In this document: piece by piece, positions 27,430 through 36,358 of the stretch | Position numbering within the stretch: position 1 is the stretch's first letter | How the letters are laid out: each line of letters opens with the position of its first letter | From: Gammaproteobacteria bacterium | GTDB taxonomy: Bacteria > Pseudomonadota > Gammaproteobacteria > Pseudomonadales > UBA5518 | Length of the DNA stretch: 64,000 bases | Reading direction: 5' to 3' | Assembly: GCA_016718385.1 (NCBI GenBank) | Contig: JADKDK010000004.1 | Coordinates: forward strand, 310,001 to 374,000 | Position numbers and translations under genes: made by a program | Notes under the pieces: generated by a model | What the model saw: the letters and a program-made list of their open reading frames with translations, nothing else | What the model was told of the DNA's origin: nothing | Database searches by the model: none

Positions 27430-27801
27430 ATGCAAATACCACTGCAGATCACGGTTCGCGACATGGAGCATTCGGAAGCGCTGGAGGCGCGCATCCGCAG
27501 CAAGGCGCAAAAGCTGGAGGAATTCTTTGCCCACATCGTGTCCTGTCACGTGGTCGTGGAAATGCCGCACCGCCACCACCAGCAGGGCAAGCAGTTCAAC
27601 GTGCGTATCGACATCGGCGTGCCCGGGAACACGATCGTCCTGAACCGCCACCAGGCGGAAGATGTCTACGTGGCCCTGCGCGACGCCTTCGATGCGGCCA
27701 AGCGCCAGCTCCAGGAATATTCGCGCGTGATGCGCGGTGACGTGAAGACGCATGCCGCGCGGCGCCCTGACGCCGGGAGCGAGGGTGCCGCACCCGAATA
27801 G
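27430..27801 (+). CDS. hpf: Short-form ribosome hibernation factor (HPF/RaiA family)
   Basis: This is a 123-residue ribosome-associated protein. It begins MQIPLQITVRDMEHSEALEA and contains the conserved RIRSKAQKLEEFF helix and the VALRDAFDAAKRQLQEYSR helix of the HPF/YfiA fold. Short HPF binds the 30S decoding region in stationary phase and promotes inactive 70S/100S particles. The ~20-residue tail is polar. An AAGGA ribosome site lies about 11 bases upstream of the ATG. It is 30 bp from the antiporter gene, perhaps co-transcribed, and stands outside the usual rpoN neighbourhood. Confidence 0.88.
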   Translation: MQIPLQITVRDMEHSEALEARIRSKAQKLEEFFAHIVSCHVVVEMPHRHHQQGKQFNVRIDIGVPGNTIVLNRHQAEDVYVALRDAFDAAKRQLQEYSRVMRGDVKTHAARRPDAGSEGAAPE

Positions 27802-27831
27802 CCCGGCACCACGGCCTCGGGTCTACTCCTC

Positions 27832-29805
27832 ATGTCGGAACAGGCACTGGTCCACCTTCTCCTGCTGCTCGGCACCGGCGTCGCGGTCGTGTTCTGCTTC
27901 CAGCGCCTGCGCATTCCGACCAGCCTGGCCTACCTGCTGGTCGGATTGATACTCGGGCCGCACACCGCCGGCCCGGCGCTGCAGACCGCGACGGTCCAGG
28001 CGCTGGCAGAGTTCGGCATCGTGTTCCTGCTGTTCACCGTGGGGCTGAACTATTCCCTGCCGCAGATCCACGCGCTGCGCAACACGGTGCTGAGCCTGGG
28101 CACGGCACAGGTCGGGTTGACGACGCTCGTCGTCGGTCTGCTCGCGTATTTCGTGCTGGGCCTGCCGGCGGCAACCGCCTTCGTGATCGGCGCCGTGTTC
28201 GCGCAGTCCTCCACCACCGTCATCAGCAACCAGTTGATCGCCCAGGGCGAGGAAAACAGCCGGCACGGACGTCTCGGCGTGGCGATGTCGGTGTTCCAGG
28301 ACGTGACCGCGGTGCCGCTGCTGATCCTGATCCCGGTGTTCGGCGCCGCCGCGGGATTCACCACGGTGCTCGGTGACATCGCGCTGGCGCTGGCCAAGGC
28401 CGTGCTGGCCTTCGTCGTGGTGCTGTACGGCGGGCGCTGGCTGTTGCGGCCCCTGTTTCATTACGTGGCCGGGCAGCGCTCGCCCGAACTGTTCACGCTG
28501 ACCGTGCTGCTGGTGTCGCTCGCCGCGGGCTGGGCCACCAGCAAGCTGGGCCTGTCGATGGCCTTTGGCGCCTTCCTCGCCGGCATGATGCTCGGCGAAA
28601 CCGAGTTCAGGCACCAGGTCGAGGCCACGATCCGTCCGTTCCGCGACGTGCTGCTCGGGCTCTTTTTCGTCGGCGTCGGCATGCTGATCGACCCGATGGT
28701 GCTGCCGGGCATCTGGCACTGGGTGCTGACCGGCACCGCCGTGCTGCTGCTCAGCAAGATCCTGCTGGTCGCGCAGATCGTGCGCTGGTCCGGCGTCGAT
28801 CCGCCCACCGCCTGGAGCACCGCGCTGCTGCTGGCGGTCGGCGGCGAGTTCGGCTTCGCGGTGCTGTCGATTGCGCTCGGCGATGGGGCCATCGACAGCC
28901 ACACCGGGCAGATCGTGCTGTACTCGGTGCTGCTCTCGATCATCGTTGCCCCGTTCCTGATCCGCTACAACCACGCCATCGCGACCTGGCTCTCGCCCGC
29001 GGTGAGCGCGGCAGTGAAGCCGGGCGTGCCCGGCGCCAGCGCGGAGCAGGCCGACAAGCTCGATGGGCACGTCGTCATCTGCGGCTATGGCCGCATGGGC
29101 CAGAGTGTCGGCAATTTCCTGGAGGAGGAGGGCATCCCCTACGTGGCGCTGGACCTCGACTCGGATCGTGTGCGCGAGGCGCACCTCGCGGGAGAGCCGG
29201 TGTTCTATGGCGATGCCAGCGACGGCAGCGTGCTCGATGCGGTGGGCATCGCGCGGGCGCGGCTGGTGGTGATCGGTCACAACGACATTGCCGCCGCGCG
29301 CCGCATCCTGCATTACGTGCGTCGCCAGCGCCCCGAGTTGCCGGTGATGGTGCGCACCATCGACGAGACGCATGTGGAGGAGTTGCGCGCGGCCGGCGCC
29401 ACCGAGGTCATCCCCGAGACGCTCGAAGCCAGCCTGATGGTGGCGTCCACCACGCTGCTGCTGCTGGACGTGCCGCTGGTGCGCGTGGTGCAGAAAGTGC
29501 GCGAGCAGCGCAACAGTCACTACCGGCTGCTGCGCGAGTCCTTTGCCGGCCACAGCGGGTTGTTCGGCGAGATGGTGGAACGGCAGGATCGCCTGCGCAC
29601 CGTGGTGCTGCCCGCGCGCTCGGCCAATGCGGGACAGCCGCTGGCATCCGTCATGAACGATGGCATCGTCGTCACCGCGCTGGTGCGCGAGGGAGTGCGG
29701 CGGCTGAACCCCGATGCGCAAACGCTCATGGCGGGCGAGGACATCCTGGTGCTGTTCGGATCGCCCGAGGACCTGGATCGCGCGGAACGCGCATTGCTGC
29801 GGTGA
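27832..29805 (+). CDS. CPA2-family monovalent cation:proton antiporter with RCK domains (KefB/YbaL-like)
   Basis: This is a 657-residue inner-membrane antiporter. About twelve helices (1-390) form the Na_H_Exchanger domain, with the functional QSSTTVISNQLIAQGEE and VGGEFGFAVLSIALGDG segments. A TrkA-N domain follows (about 407-525) starting HVVICGYGRMGQSVGNFLEE, with the GYGRMGQ nucleotide motif. A TrkA-C domain closes the protein (about 565-650). Such proteins exchange K+ or Na+ for H+ under control of NAD(H) or thiol ligands. Which ion is moved cannot be told. Confidence 0.9.
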   Translation: MSEQALVHLLLLLGTGVAVVFCFQRLRIPTSLAYLLVGLILGPHTAGPALQTATVQALAEFGIVFLLFTVGLNYSLPQIHALRNTVLSLGTAQVGLTTLVVGLLAYFVLGLPAATAFVIGAVFAQSSTTVISNQLIAQGEENSRHGRLGVAMSVFQDVTAVPLLILIPVFGAAAGFTTVLGDIALALAKAVLAFVVVLYGGRWLLRPLFHYVAGQRSPELFTLTVLLVSLAAGWATSKLGLSMAFGAFLAGMMLGETEFRHQVEATIRPFRDVLLGLFFVGVGMLIDPMVLPGIWHWVLTGTAVLLLSKILLVAQIVRWSGVDPPTAWSTALLLAVGGEFGFAVLSIALGDGAIDSHTGQIVLYSVLLSIIVAPFLIRYNHAIATWLSPAVSAAVKPGVPGASAEQADKLDGHVVICGYGRMGQSVGNFLEEEGIPYVALDLDSDRVREAHLAGEPVFYGDASDGSVLDAVGIARARLVVIGHNDIAAARRILHYVRRQRPELPVMVRTIDETHVEELRAAGATEVIPETLEASLMVASTTLLLLDVPLVRVVQKVREQRNSHYRLLRESFAGHSGLFGEMVERQDRLRTVVLPARSANAGQPLASVMNDGIVVTALVREGVRRLNPDAQTLMAGEDILVLFGSPEDLDRAERALLR

Positions 29806-29821
29806 GCCGGAGCGCTGTGCA

Positions 29822-31531
29822 ATGAACCCGCCCGCGCTGCGCGACGCGCTGGCGCTGCACCGCGCCGGCCGGCTGTCCGAGGCCGAGGCGGGCTATCGCG
29901 CCATCATCGCGGCCACCGCCGACGCGGAGGCGATGCAACTTCTGGCCTCGCTGCTGCACCAGGACGGCCGCTCGCGCGAAGCGCTGGCCTGGCTGGATCG
30001 CGCGCTGCCGCGACTGGCGCGGCGCGATGCGGCGCAATCGAATCGCGCGGCGATGCTGCTGGCGCTCGAGCGCTTCGACGAAGCCGTCGCCAGCGCCGAG
30101 CAGGTGCTGGCGCGCAATCCGCACCATGCGGGCGCGACGGTCAACCGCCGCCTCGCGCTGCTCGGACAGGCGCGCGCGGCCGGCGAGCTGCTCGCGAAGG
30201 CGCGCCACTATGCGCGCTATACCGCCGCCGGGGGTGACGATCCGCTCGCCTTCCTCGAATTCGGCAATGCCCTGCAGAACATCGGCGCCGCGGAAAAGGC
30301 CGTTGCCGCGTTCGAGCGCGCGCGTGAACTCGATCCGCACTCGCCCGGGATCGCGAGTGCCGCGCTGATCGCCGCACATTTCCGCGCGGATGCGGATGCC
30401 GCCGCGCTCGCACGGCGCGCGCGCGCCGCCGCAAGCGTGCATGCTCGCGGCGTGAGCGCGCGCGGTGTGCGCGGGCGTGACGCGGACTGCTTCGGCTTCT
30501 ACTCGCCGCGCTTCGGCGCAGGGCCGCTCGCGAGCCTGGTGTTGCCGGTGCTGCGTGCGCTGGCGCGGCGTGGCATTCGCATCGCGCTGTTCTCCGGCCA
30601 TGCGCACGGCGAGACAGAGGCGTCGGCGTTTCGCGCGCTGGCCGCTGCCTGGCACGAGGTCGGTGAACTGGATGACGAGCGCTTCGCCGCGTGTGTCGCG
30701 CGCGAGCGCGTCGGCGTGCTGTTCGATCTGTGCGGTCACGCGCCCGGCAATCGCCTGCGCGCATTCGCCGCGCGCCTCGCGCCGCTGCAGCCGAGCTGGG
30801 GCGACTGGTTCTGCACCACCGGCCTGCCGAACATGGACCTGTTCATCGGCGACGCCGTCACGACGCCGGCTTCCGAGGAGCACTGCTTCAGCGAGCGCGT
30901 GCTGCGCCTGCCACGCACGCGCTTCGTCTACGCGCTGGCGCAGGATGCGCCGGTTGCTCCAGCGGAGCCGCCGGCAGCCGTCTGCTTTGGCAGTTTCAAC
31001 CGCCTGTCGAAGCTGGGCGATGACACCGTCGCCTGCTGGGCGCGGATACTCGCGGCGGTGCCGCGCTCGACGCTGTTGCTGCGTTCGGACGGCCTCGAGC
31101 AGGCCTCTTTGCGCGATCACACCGCGCAGCGTTTCGCCGCGCACGGCATCGAGCCGGCGCGGCTTGGATGCGACGGCTTCGGCAGCCATGCCGACACGCT
31201 GCGCCGCTATGGCGCTGTCAGCGTGGCGCTGGATCCGTTTCCGTTCAACGGTTGCGTCACCACCTGCGATGCGCTGGCAATGGGCGTGCCCGTGGTGGCG
31301 CTGCGCGGCGCGAGCCTGGTCGCGCGCCAGAGCGCGGCGCTGCTGCACGCGATCGGCTGCGATGACTGGGTGGCGACCGACGTGGATGGCTACGTCGAAC
31401 GCGCGTGCGCGCTGGCCTCGCCGCAGGCGAACCGCGCGGCGCGCGCGCGCCTTGGCGATCGGGGCCGGCTCGCGATCTTCGATGCGGACGGTTTCGCCGA
31501 CGAGCTGCTCGCGGCGCTGCGCCGCGGGTAG
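29822..31531 (+). CDS. TPR plus GT41 (O-GlcNAc transferase/SPINDLY-like) glycosyltransferase
   Basis: This is a 569-residue protein. Residues about 1-190 form tetratricopeptide-like helical repeats (for example AFERARELDPHSPG). From about 215 on comes a GT41 catalytic domain: FGFYSPRFGAGPLAS, LFDLCGHAPGNRLRAFAARL, FGSFNRLSKLGDDTVACWAR, and the nucleotide-sugar end HADTLRRYGAVSVALDPFPF with GCVTTCDALAMGVPVV. In eukaryotes and some bacteria this fold attaches GlcNAc or fucose to Ser/Thr of proteins; bacterial substrates are mostly unknown. It starts 16 bp after the antiporter stop. It has no signal peptide, so it acts in the cytoplasm. Confidence 0.85.
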   Translation: MNPPALRDALALHRAGRLSEAEAGYRAIIAATADAEAMQLLASLLHQDGRSREALAWLDRALPRLARRDAAQSNRAAMLLALERFDEAVASAEQVLARNPHHAGATVNRRLALLGQARAAGELLAKARHYARYTAAGGDDPLAFLEFGNALQNIGAAEKAVAAFERARELDPHSPGIASAALIAAHFRADADAAALARRARAAASVHARGVSARGVRGRDADCFGFYSPRFGAGPLASLVLPVLRALARRGIRIALFSGHAHGETEASAFRALAAAWHEVGELDDERFAACVARERVGVLFDLCGHAPGNRLRAFAARLAPLQPSWGDWFCTTGLPNMDLFIGDAVTTPASEEHCFSERVLRLPRTRFVYALAQDAPVAPAEPPAAVCFGSFNRLSKLGDDTVACWARILAAVPRSTLLLRSDGLEQASLRDHTAQRFAAHGIEPARLGCDGFGSHADTLRRYGAVSVALDPFPFNGCVTTCDALAMGVPVVALRGASLVARQSAALLHAIGCDDWVATDVDGYVERACALASPQANRAARARLGDRGRLAIFDADGFADELLAALRRG

Positions 31532-31645
31532 TGCGGTCGCGGCCATTGCGCGACACCTGCCGCACGCGGGCCTGTCGCCGATGAGGCCGCGCTGCGGGAA
31601 CAGGGCGAGGGGGTTTCGGGCTTTCCGGGCAAGGAGGACGCCATC

Positions 31646-32461
31646 ATGAACATCGCTGCCCTGCGCGTGCTGCAGGCGCAACTGCGGGCGAAGGGCGCGA
31701 CGCCCGGCAGCGTCGACGGCCGGATGGGTCCCGCGACGCGCGCCGCGATTGCCGGCACGCTCACGCGTCTCGATCCCGGGACCGCTACCGACTGGCGCGG
31801 CTGGACCCTCGCCCGCCGCGACGTGCTGTGCCTGCAGGCCCTGTGCCGCGAGGCGGGCCTCGACCCCGGCCTGCTCGACGGCTGGTGGGGACCGCAGACC
31901 GAATACGCCTGCGGGCAGCTCGCGCATCTGCAGGCGCATGGTCAGCTGCCCCCGCCGTGGCGCGACAGCTATCCGGTGCCCGCCAATCCCAACAGCTGGC
32001 CCCTGGAGCGCCAGGCGGATCTGACCGCGCGCTATGGCAAGCCCGGTGCCAACCTCGTGGCGCTGGAGCTGCCGTATCCGCTGCGCCTCGCCTGGGACAC
32101 CGCGACTCGCGTCACGCGCACGCAATGCAACGCCGTGGTGAGGGACAGCCTGCACCGCGTGCTGACCCGTGTGCGCCGGCACTACGGGCTGGAGGGCATC
32201 GCGCAATTGCGGCTCGATCTCTACGGCGGCGGCTTCAACCTGCGTGACAAGCGCGGCGGCACGACGCTGTCGACCCATGCCTGGGGCATCGCCTTCGACT
32301 TCGACCCGATGCACAACAAGCTGCCATGGGGCCGCGACCGCGCCGCCTTCGCGCGGCCCGAGTACGACGCCTGGTGGCACAGCTGGGAGGCGGATGGCTG
32401 GGTGAGCCTCGGACGAAGCCGCAACTACGACTGGATGCACGTGCAAGCCGCGCGGGTGTGA
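31646..32461 (+). CDS. M15-family peptidase with peptidoglycan-binding repeats (endolysin-like)
   Basis: This is a 271-residue protein with two peptidoglycan-binding-type repeats (GSVDGRMGPATRAAIAGTL at about 21-39 and LLDGWWGPQTEYACGQL at about 76-92). A C-terminal VanY/M15-like metallopeptidase follows, recognisable by LSTHAWGIAFDFDPMHNKLP (His and Asp zinc ligands) and the final RNYDWMHVQAA His. There is no signal peptide, as in phage endolysins, yet no other phage gene is near. An AAGGAGGA ribosome site precedes the ATG. It may be a domesticated lysin or toxin-like effector; that is inference. Confidence 0.8.
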   Translation: MNIAALRVLQAQLRAKGATPGSVDGRMGPATRAAIAGTLTRLDPGTATDWRGWTLARRDVLCLQALCREAGLDPGLLDGWWGPQTEYACGQLAHLQAHGQLPPPWRDSYPVPANPNSWPLERQADLTARYGKPGANLVALELPYPLRLAWDTATRVTRTQCNAVVRDSLHRVLTRVRRHYGLEGIAQLRLDLYGGGFNLRDKRGGTTLSTHAWGIAFDFDPMHNKLPWGRDRAAFARPEYDAWWHSWEADGWVSLGRSRNYDWMHVQAARV

Positions 32462-32476
32462 GTCCGTGGCGACCCG

Positions 32477-34051
32477 TTACCGCCTCGCGCCCGGTGCGGC
32501 CAGTTGCCCGGATGCCGCGTCGGTGTCCCGGCGGGCGCGCATCGAGGCGAGCTTGCCGGTGGGTCCGAGCGGCAGCTCTTCCACGAAGACGATCTCGCGC
32601 GGCAGCTTGAAGGCGCTCAGCCGCGGGCGCAGGTAATCGAGCAGCTCGCCGGCGCACAGCGACGTGTCGGTGCGCACCACGAATGCGCGCGGCACCTCGG
32701 AACCGTCCTCGGCTGCGGTAGTCGCGGCCACCAGGCAGCGGGCAACGCCGGGGTGGCCGAGGAGTGCCTGCTCGATCTCGACGGGCGAGACGTTGTCGCC
32801 GCTACCGAGCACGATGATGTGCTTGCTGCGCCCCGCGAACCAGAAATAGCCCTCATCGTCGCGCCAGGCGAGATCGCCGCTGCGCAGCCAGCCATCGCTG
32901 AACGCAGCCTGCGTGAGCGCGGGGTCGTGCAGGTAGCCCGGCATCGTGCGCGGACTGCGGATCTGTATTTCACCGGTTGCGCCGGGCGGCACTTCCAGCC
33001 CCTGCTCGTCCACCAGCCGGATCGCGACACCGGGCGCCGGCTTGCCGAGCGCGAGGCACTTGTCGCTGCGTCCGTCCAGGTTGACGATGGCCCAGCTCGA
33101 TTCGCTCATGCCGTAGCTGACATGCAGCGGCCGGCCGGTCAGCGCGATGTGGCGCTCCTGCACGCGGCGCGTGACCCGGTCGGCGCCCACGGCGGCGAAG
33201 CGCACGCTGGCGAGACTGGCCGCGGTGATGGCCGGATGATGCAGCAGGCGATCGAAGGCGTTGACCACCATGATGAGGTGCGTGGGCCGGTAGCGGTGGA
33301 TGGCGTCGGCCATGCGCGCGATGTCGTAGCCTTCCAGCAGCACCAGCGTGCCGCCCGCTGCGAGCAGCGCGAGGCTCTGGTGCAGGCCCACACTCTGGGT
33401 CAGGCATGACGCCACGACCGCCACGCTGTCGGGCCCGAGCCCGGTCTGCGAAAGCCGGAGGTCGAGGATCTCGTTGAGGTTGCGCCACGAGAGCATCACG
33501 CCCTTGGCGCGCCCGTCCGATCCCGAGGTGTGCAGCACGAAGCCCGTGCTGTCATCGCTGTCGCGATACACAGCGATCGTGCCGCCCTCGCACCGCAGCT
33601 CCTCGTAGTCGTGGCAGCCGGCTCGTGCCGGCGCGCCGATGACGTAGATGCGTTCGAGGCTGTCGTGCGCGATTGCCTGCTGCGCGGCGCCGAGCAGGCT
33701 GCCCGAGGCAATCAGCACCCTCGCCCGCGAGGATCGCAGTATCGCGCCGGCCTCGGGTGCCGCCATGTCGCGGTGCAGCGGCACCGGCACGATGCCGCTG
33801 CGCAGGCAGGCGAGGTAGAGGCAGAGCAGCTCGGGGCCGTTCGGCAGCCACAGCGCCAGCAGCTCGCCGGGCGCGAGCCGGCGCGACAAGCCGCGGGCCA
33901 GGCGCGCGGATTCCGCGGCCAGTTCGCCATAGGTGTAACAGCGGCCGTGGAACACCAGCGCCGGCTTGTCCTGCGCCACGCCGCGGCGCGGTTGTGCAAT
34001 GTCACGCACGTCCATGCGTGGCGGCACGCCGCGTTCGTGAGCCGGTTGCAC
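32477..34051 (-). CDS. AMP-dependent acyl-CoA synthetase/ligase
   Basis: This is a 524-residue adenylate-forming enzyme. Its P-loop reads LHTSGSDGRAKGVMLSWRNL (about 171-190), with a DG in place of the usual TG. The adenine motif VSYGMSESSW, hinge DGWLRSGDLAW and KHIIVLGSGDNVSPVEIE, and the catalytic lysine in LGPTGKLA are present. The start is GTG at 34051, immediately abutting the TGA of the TauD-like gene (TGAGTG), so expression is coupled. It is the last gene of the carotenoid-oxygenase cluster and likely activates the acid produced there; the substrate is unknown. Confidence 0.86.
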   Translation of the reverse strand: MQPAHERGVPPRMDVRDIAQPRRGVAQDKPALVFHGRCYTYGELAAESARLARGLSRRLAPGELLALWLPNGPELLCLYLACLRSGIVPVPLHRDMAAPEAGAILRSSRARVLIASGSLLGAAQQAIAHDSLERIYVIGAPARAGCHDYEELRCEGGTIAVYRDSDDSTGFVLHTSGSDGRAKGVMLSWRNLNEILDLRLSQTGLGPDSVAVVASCLTQSVGLHQSLALLAAGGTLVLLEGYDIARMADAIHRYRPTHLIMVVNAFDRLLHHPAITAASLASVRFAAVGADRVTRRVQERHIALTGRPLHVSYGMSESSWAIVNLDGRSDKCLALGKPAPGVAIRLVDEQGLEVPPGATGEIQIRSPRTMPGYLHDPALTQAAFSDGWLRSGDLAWRDDEGYFWFAGRSKHIIVLGSGDNVSPVEIEQALLGHPGVARCLVAATTAAEDGSEVPRAFVVRTDTSLCAGELLDYLRPRLSAFKLPREIVFVEELPLGPTGKLASMRARRDTDAASGQLAAPGARR

Positions 34052-35197
34052 TCAGGAGTAGTCCACCGGCGGCAGGGGTAGCCCGCCGCGCACCGCTCCC
34101 GCGGACACGTCCGGAAAGAAGTAATGCCGGTAGCGTGGCGACAGTGGCCGCGAGTTGGGCGCGGCCAGCCAGATCCGAAGCAGGTGGCGCCTGCGGCGCT
34201 CGTCGGCGGGATCGTCGCGAAAGGCCGTGCGCGCGTGCATGCAGACGAAATTGTTCGAGAACACCGCATCGCCGGGCTCGTAGCGGATGCGCAGCCACCA
34301 CTTCTCGTTGTGCATTTCGCGCTCCAGCGCATCGAGCGCGGCGCGCTGCGCCGGTGTCAGGCGCGGCACCCCGGGCAGCTCCTGCGCCTGGTCGATGTAG
34401 AAGCGCGAATACTTGCAGGCGAAATGACCCTGTGCGGCACTGAAAGTCGGCATCGCGTAGTGGGCCTGCCGCGGCATCAGGTCGCGGTTGCTGCCGGTGC
34501 GCACGAACAGGTAGTCCTGGTAGGTGTTCGTGAAGTCCTCGTACAGCGTGCGCACGTGCTGCGGATCGGTGGCGAACAGGGCGTTGTGCAGCGACACGCT
34601 GCTGAGCAGCAGCCCCTCGCCGCCGCTGTGCGCCGGCTGCAGGCACAGCAGCGATATCACGTCGCAGGGGTCGTTGTGGAACGACAGGGCGCGGTTGTGC
34701 TTGCTGCCGCGCCGCTCCTTGAGCGATGCCTGGCCGCTGTCGCGGATTTCCTGGACCATTTCGCCGAACACGGTCTGCGGGCGCAGCGTCCCGACGTGGC
34801 TGCACAGACCCGCGTAGAGCAGTTGCGTGTCCTTGGGCCCATGCCGCCCGACCGGGAAACCCTTGACCAGCACCACGCCGTAGCGGTGCTCCAGGTCAGC
34901 CTGCGCCTGCGCGAGCTTCCTGCCCAGCCCTGGCAGGGGGAACGTCGCGGGTGTCGGCATCATGTGCCCGTGCAGCCACTGCGCCGTGAGCCCGCGCGCA
35001 TCGGCGGTGTCCTTGAAGAACGCCAGCGCGGCGTCCAGTTCGTCGCGCTCGGCATCCGTCAGGCGGATGATCCACGAATCGTCGTGCTGCAGTGTGGCGG
35101 CGTCCCACGCGGCGGGAATGTCGAACGGGCGGATGTCAGCGCCAGGCATGTCGCGGGCGAGCGTTGCCGGTGTCGAGGGGATGTTCGTAATGGGCAT
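34052..35197 (-). CDS. TauD/TfdA-like Fe(II)/2-oxoglutarate dioxygenase
   Basis: This is a 381-residue non-haem iron oxygenase. The facial triad is visible as His-x-Asp in ALSFHNDPCDVISLLCL (about 169-185) and the distal His in NNFVCMHARTAFRDDP. A conserved Arg follows in HLLRIWLA for 2-oxoglutarate. The family hydroxylates unactivated carbons using O2 and 2-oxoglutarate. It is longer than taurine dioxygenase (about 280 aa) because of an extra N-terminal region. It lies 39 bp after the esterase gene and abuts the acyl-CoA ligase, pointing to stepwise catabolism of one compound. Confidence 0.85.
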   Translation of the reverse strand: MPITNIPSTPATLARDMPGADIRPFDIPAAWDAATLQHDDSWIIRLTDAERDELDAALAFFKDTADARGLTAQWLHGHMMPTPATFPLPGLGRKLAQAQADLEHRYGVVLVKGFPVGRHGPKDTQLLYAGLCSHVGTLRPQTVFGEMVQEIRDSGQASLKERRGSKHNRALSFHNDPCDVISLLCLQPAHSGGEGLLLSSVSLHNALFATDPQHVRTLYEDFTNTYQDYLFVRTGSNRDLMPRQAHYAMPTFSAAQGHFACKYSRFYIDQAQELPGVPRLTPAQRAALDALEREMHNEKWWLRIRYEPGDAVFSNNFVCMHARTAFRDDPADERRRRHLLRIWLAAPNSRPLSPRYRHYFFPDVSAGAVRGGLPLPPVDYS

Positions 35198-35236
35198 CTA
35201 TCGGGCGCAGAGCTCGGATTTCATGGTGCGCGGATT

Positions 35237-36358
35237 CTACGTGCGCGCATGCGCTTGTTCCACGGTCGCGGTGGTCGTGCTCCCGCGCGGCTCCACGCTC
35301 TCGAGGAACTCCGCGATACGGCCAAACGCCTCGCTTGCCTCGGGCAGCGCGGCACCGAAGGCATGCCAGACGTGCACCATGTGATGCCAGGTCTGCAAGC
35401 GGGCGTCGGATCCCGCCGCGCGCGCCTTGTTCACGTAGCGGCGCGCGTCGTCGAGCAGCATTTCCGCCTCGCTCGCGTGGATCAGGGTCGGCGGCAGGCC
35501 GTGCAGCCTGCCGTGCGCCGGCGAGACGCGCGGGTCGCAGGGTCGCACCCGGTTGATGAACCAGGAGATCCACAGCAACAGGGCGCTCGGTACGCGGGCG
35601 AGGCGCCCGAACATGGGCCCCAGCATGTGGTCGCTGTGCAGGTTGGCGAGCAGGCTCGGACTGCTCAGGGTCCCGTCCGTGACCGGCGACAGCGCCACCG
35701 CGGCGTCGGCGCGGCGCAGGTCCGCGTCGCGCGCCCACGCGATGAGCGCCAGGCACAGATTGCCGCCCGCGGAGTCGCCGGCCACGAACAGCGTCCGGAG
35801 TGGTGCCGCGCCCTGCGGCCCGTTGTCCAGGATCCAGCGGTAGGCGCGCTGGCAGTCGGCAAGGCAGTCCAGTCGCCGGTGCTCCGGCATCAGGCGGTAA
35901 TCGATGGCGAGCACCGCGGCGCCGGCCAGGCGCGACAGCGTGGCGGTGATGCCGCGATGGCTCCTGCAGCTGCCCATCGTGAACGCGCCGCCGTGCAGGT
36001 AGAGCAGGCGGCGGGCGGGATCGGCGCCGGCGGCCAGTACCCATTCGCCCGATACGCCGCCGACGTCCACGGGGCGGATCTCCACACCGTCGAGGTCCGC
36101 GCGCTCGCCGAGGCTGTCGAGCTTCGCGCGCAGCTGGGCCAGCCGTTCGCGCGCCGATGTGCGTCCCTGCGAGGGCGTGTTGAATTCGCGCAGCAGTTCC
36201 AGGACTTCGTGATGCCCGGCGCCCGGGTCGGAAAGTTCGGGGCATGCCACGTGCCCCGGCTGGTCGTACCGGGCCAGGTTCTCGCCGCGCAGCGCGAAGC
36301 GGGTGAATGCCCAGAGTGCCGCCGCGAGCAGGGCGATTGTCGTGATGTTGGTGCTCAT
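35237..36358 (-). CDS. Alpha/beta-hydrolase of the HSL (esterase family IV) group
   Basis: This is a 373-residue esterase. An N-terminal hydrophobic segment (about 6-22, TIALLAAALWAFTRFAL) may anchor it to the membrane. The family IV hallmarks follow: oxyanion motif LLYLHGGAFTMGS, nucleophile motif FVAGDSAGGNLCLAL, acidic residue region SEAEMLLDDARRY and the His in HHMVHVWHAF. It probably cleaves a carboxylic ester of the compound processed by this cluster. The ATG overlaps the stop of the MipA/OmpV gene as ATGA. Confidence 0.87.
   Translation of the reverse strand: MSTNITTIALLAAALWAFTRFALRGENLARYDQPGHVACPELSDPGAGHHEVLELLREFNTPSQGRTSARERLAQLRAKLDSLGERADLDGVEIRPVDVGGVSGEWVLAAGADPARRLLYLHGGAFTMGSCRSHRGITATLSRLAGAAVLAIDYRLMPEHRRLDCLADCQRAYRWILDNGPQGAAPLRTLFVAGDSAGGNLCLALIAWARDADLRRADAAVALSPVTDGTLSSPSLLANLHSDHMLGPMFGRLARVPSALLLWISWFINRVRPCDPRVSPAHGRLHGLPPTLIHASEAEMLLDDARRYVNKARAAGSDARLQTWHHMVHVWHAFGAALPEASEAFGRIAEFLESVEPRGSTTTATVEQAHART

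Noticed and set aside
29726..32446. A 906-codon minus-strand open frame
   Set aside because: It spans the GT41 and M15 genes in antisense, has no recognisable domain, and has an Arg/Ala/Gln-rich composition.
31646..32461. Prophage remnant around the endolysin-like gene
   Set aside because: No integrase, capsid, tail or holin genes and no att-like repeats are visible on either side.
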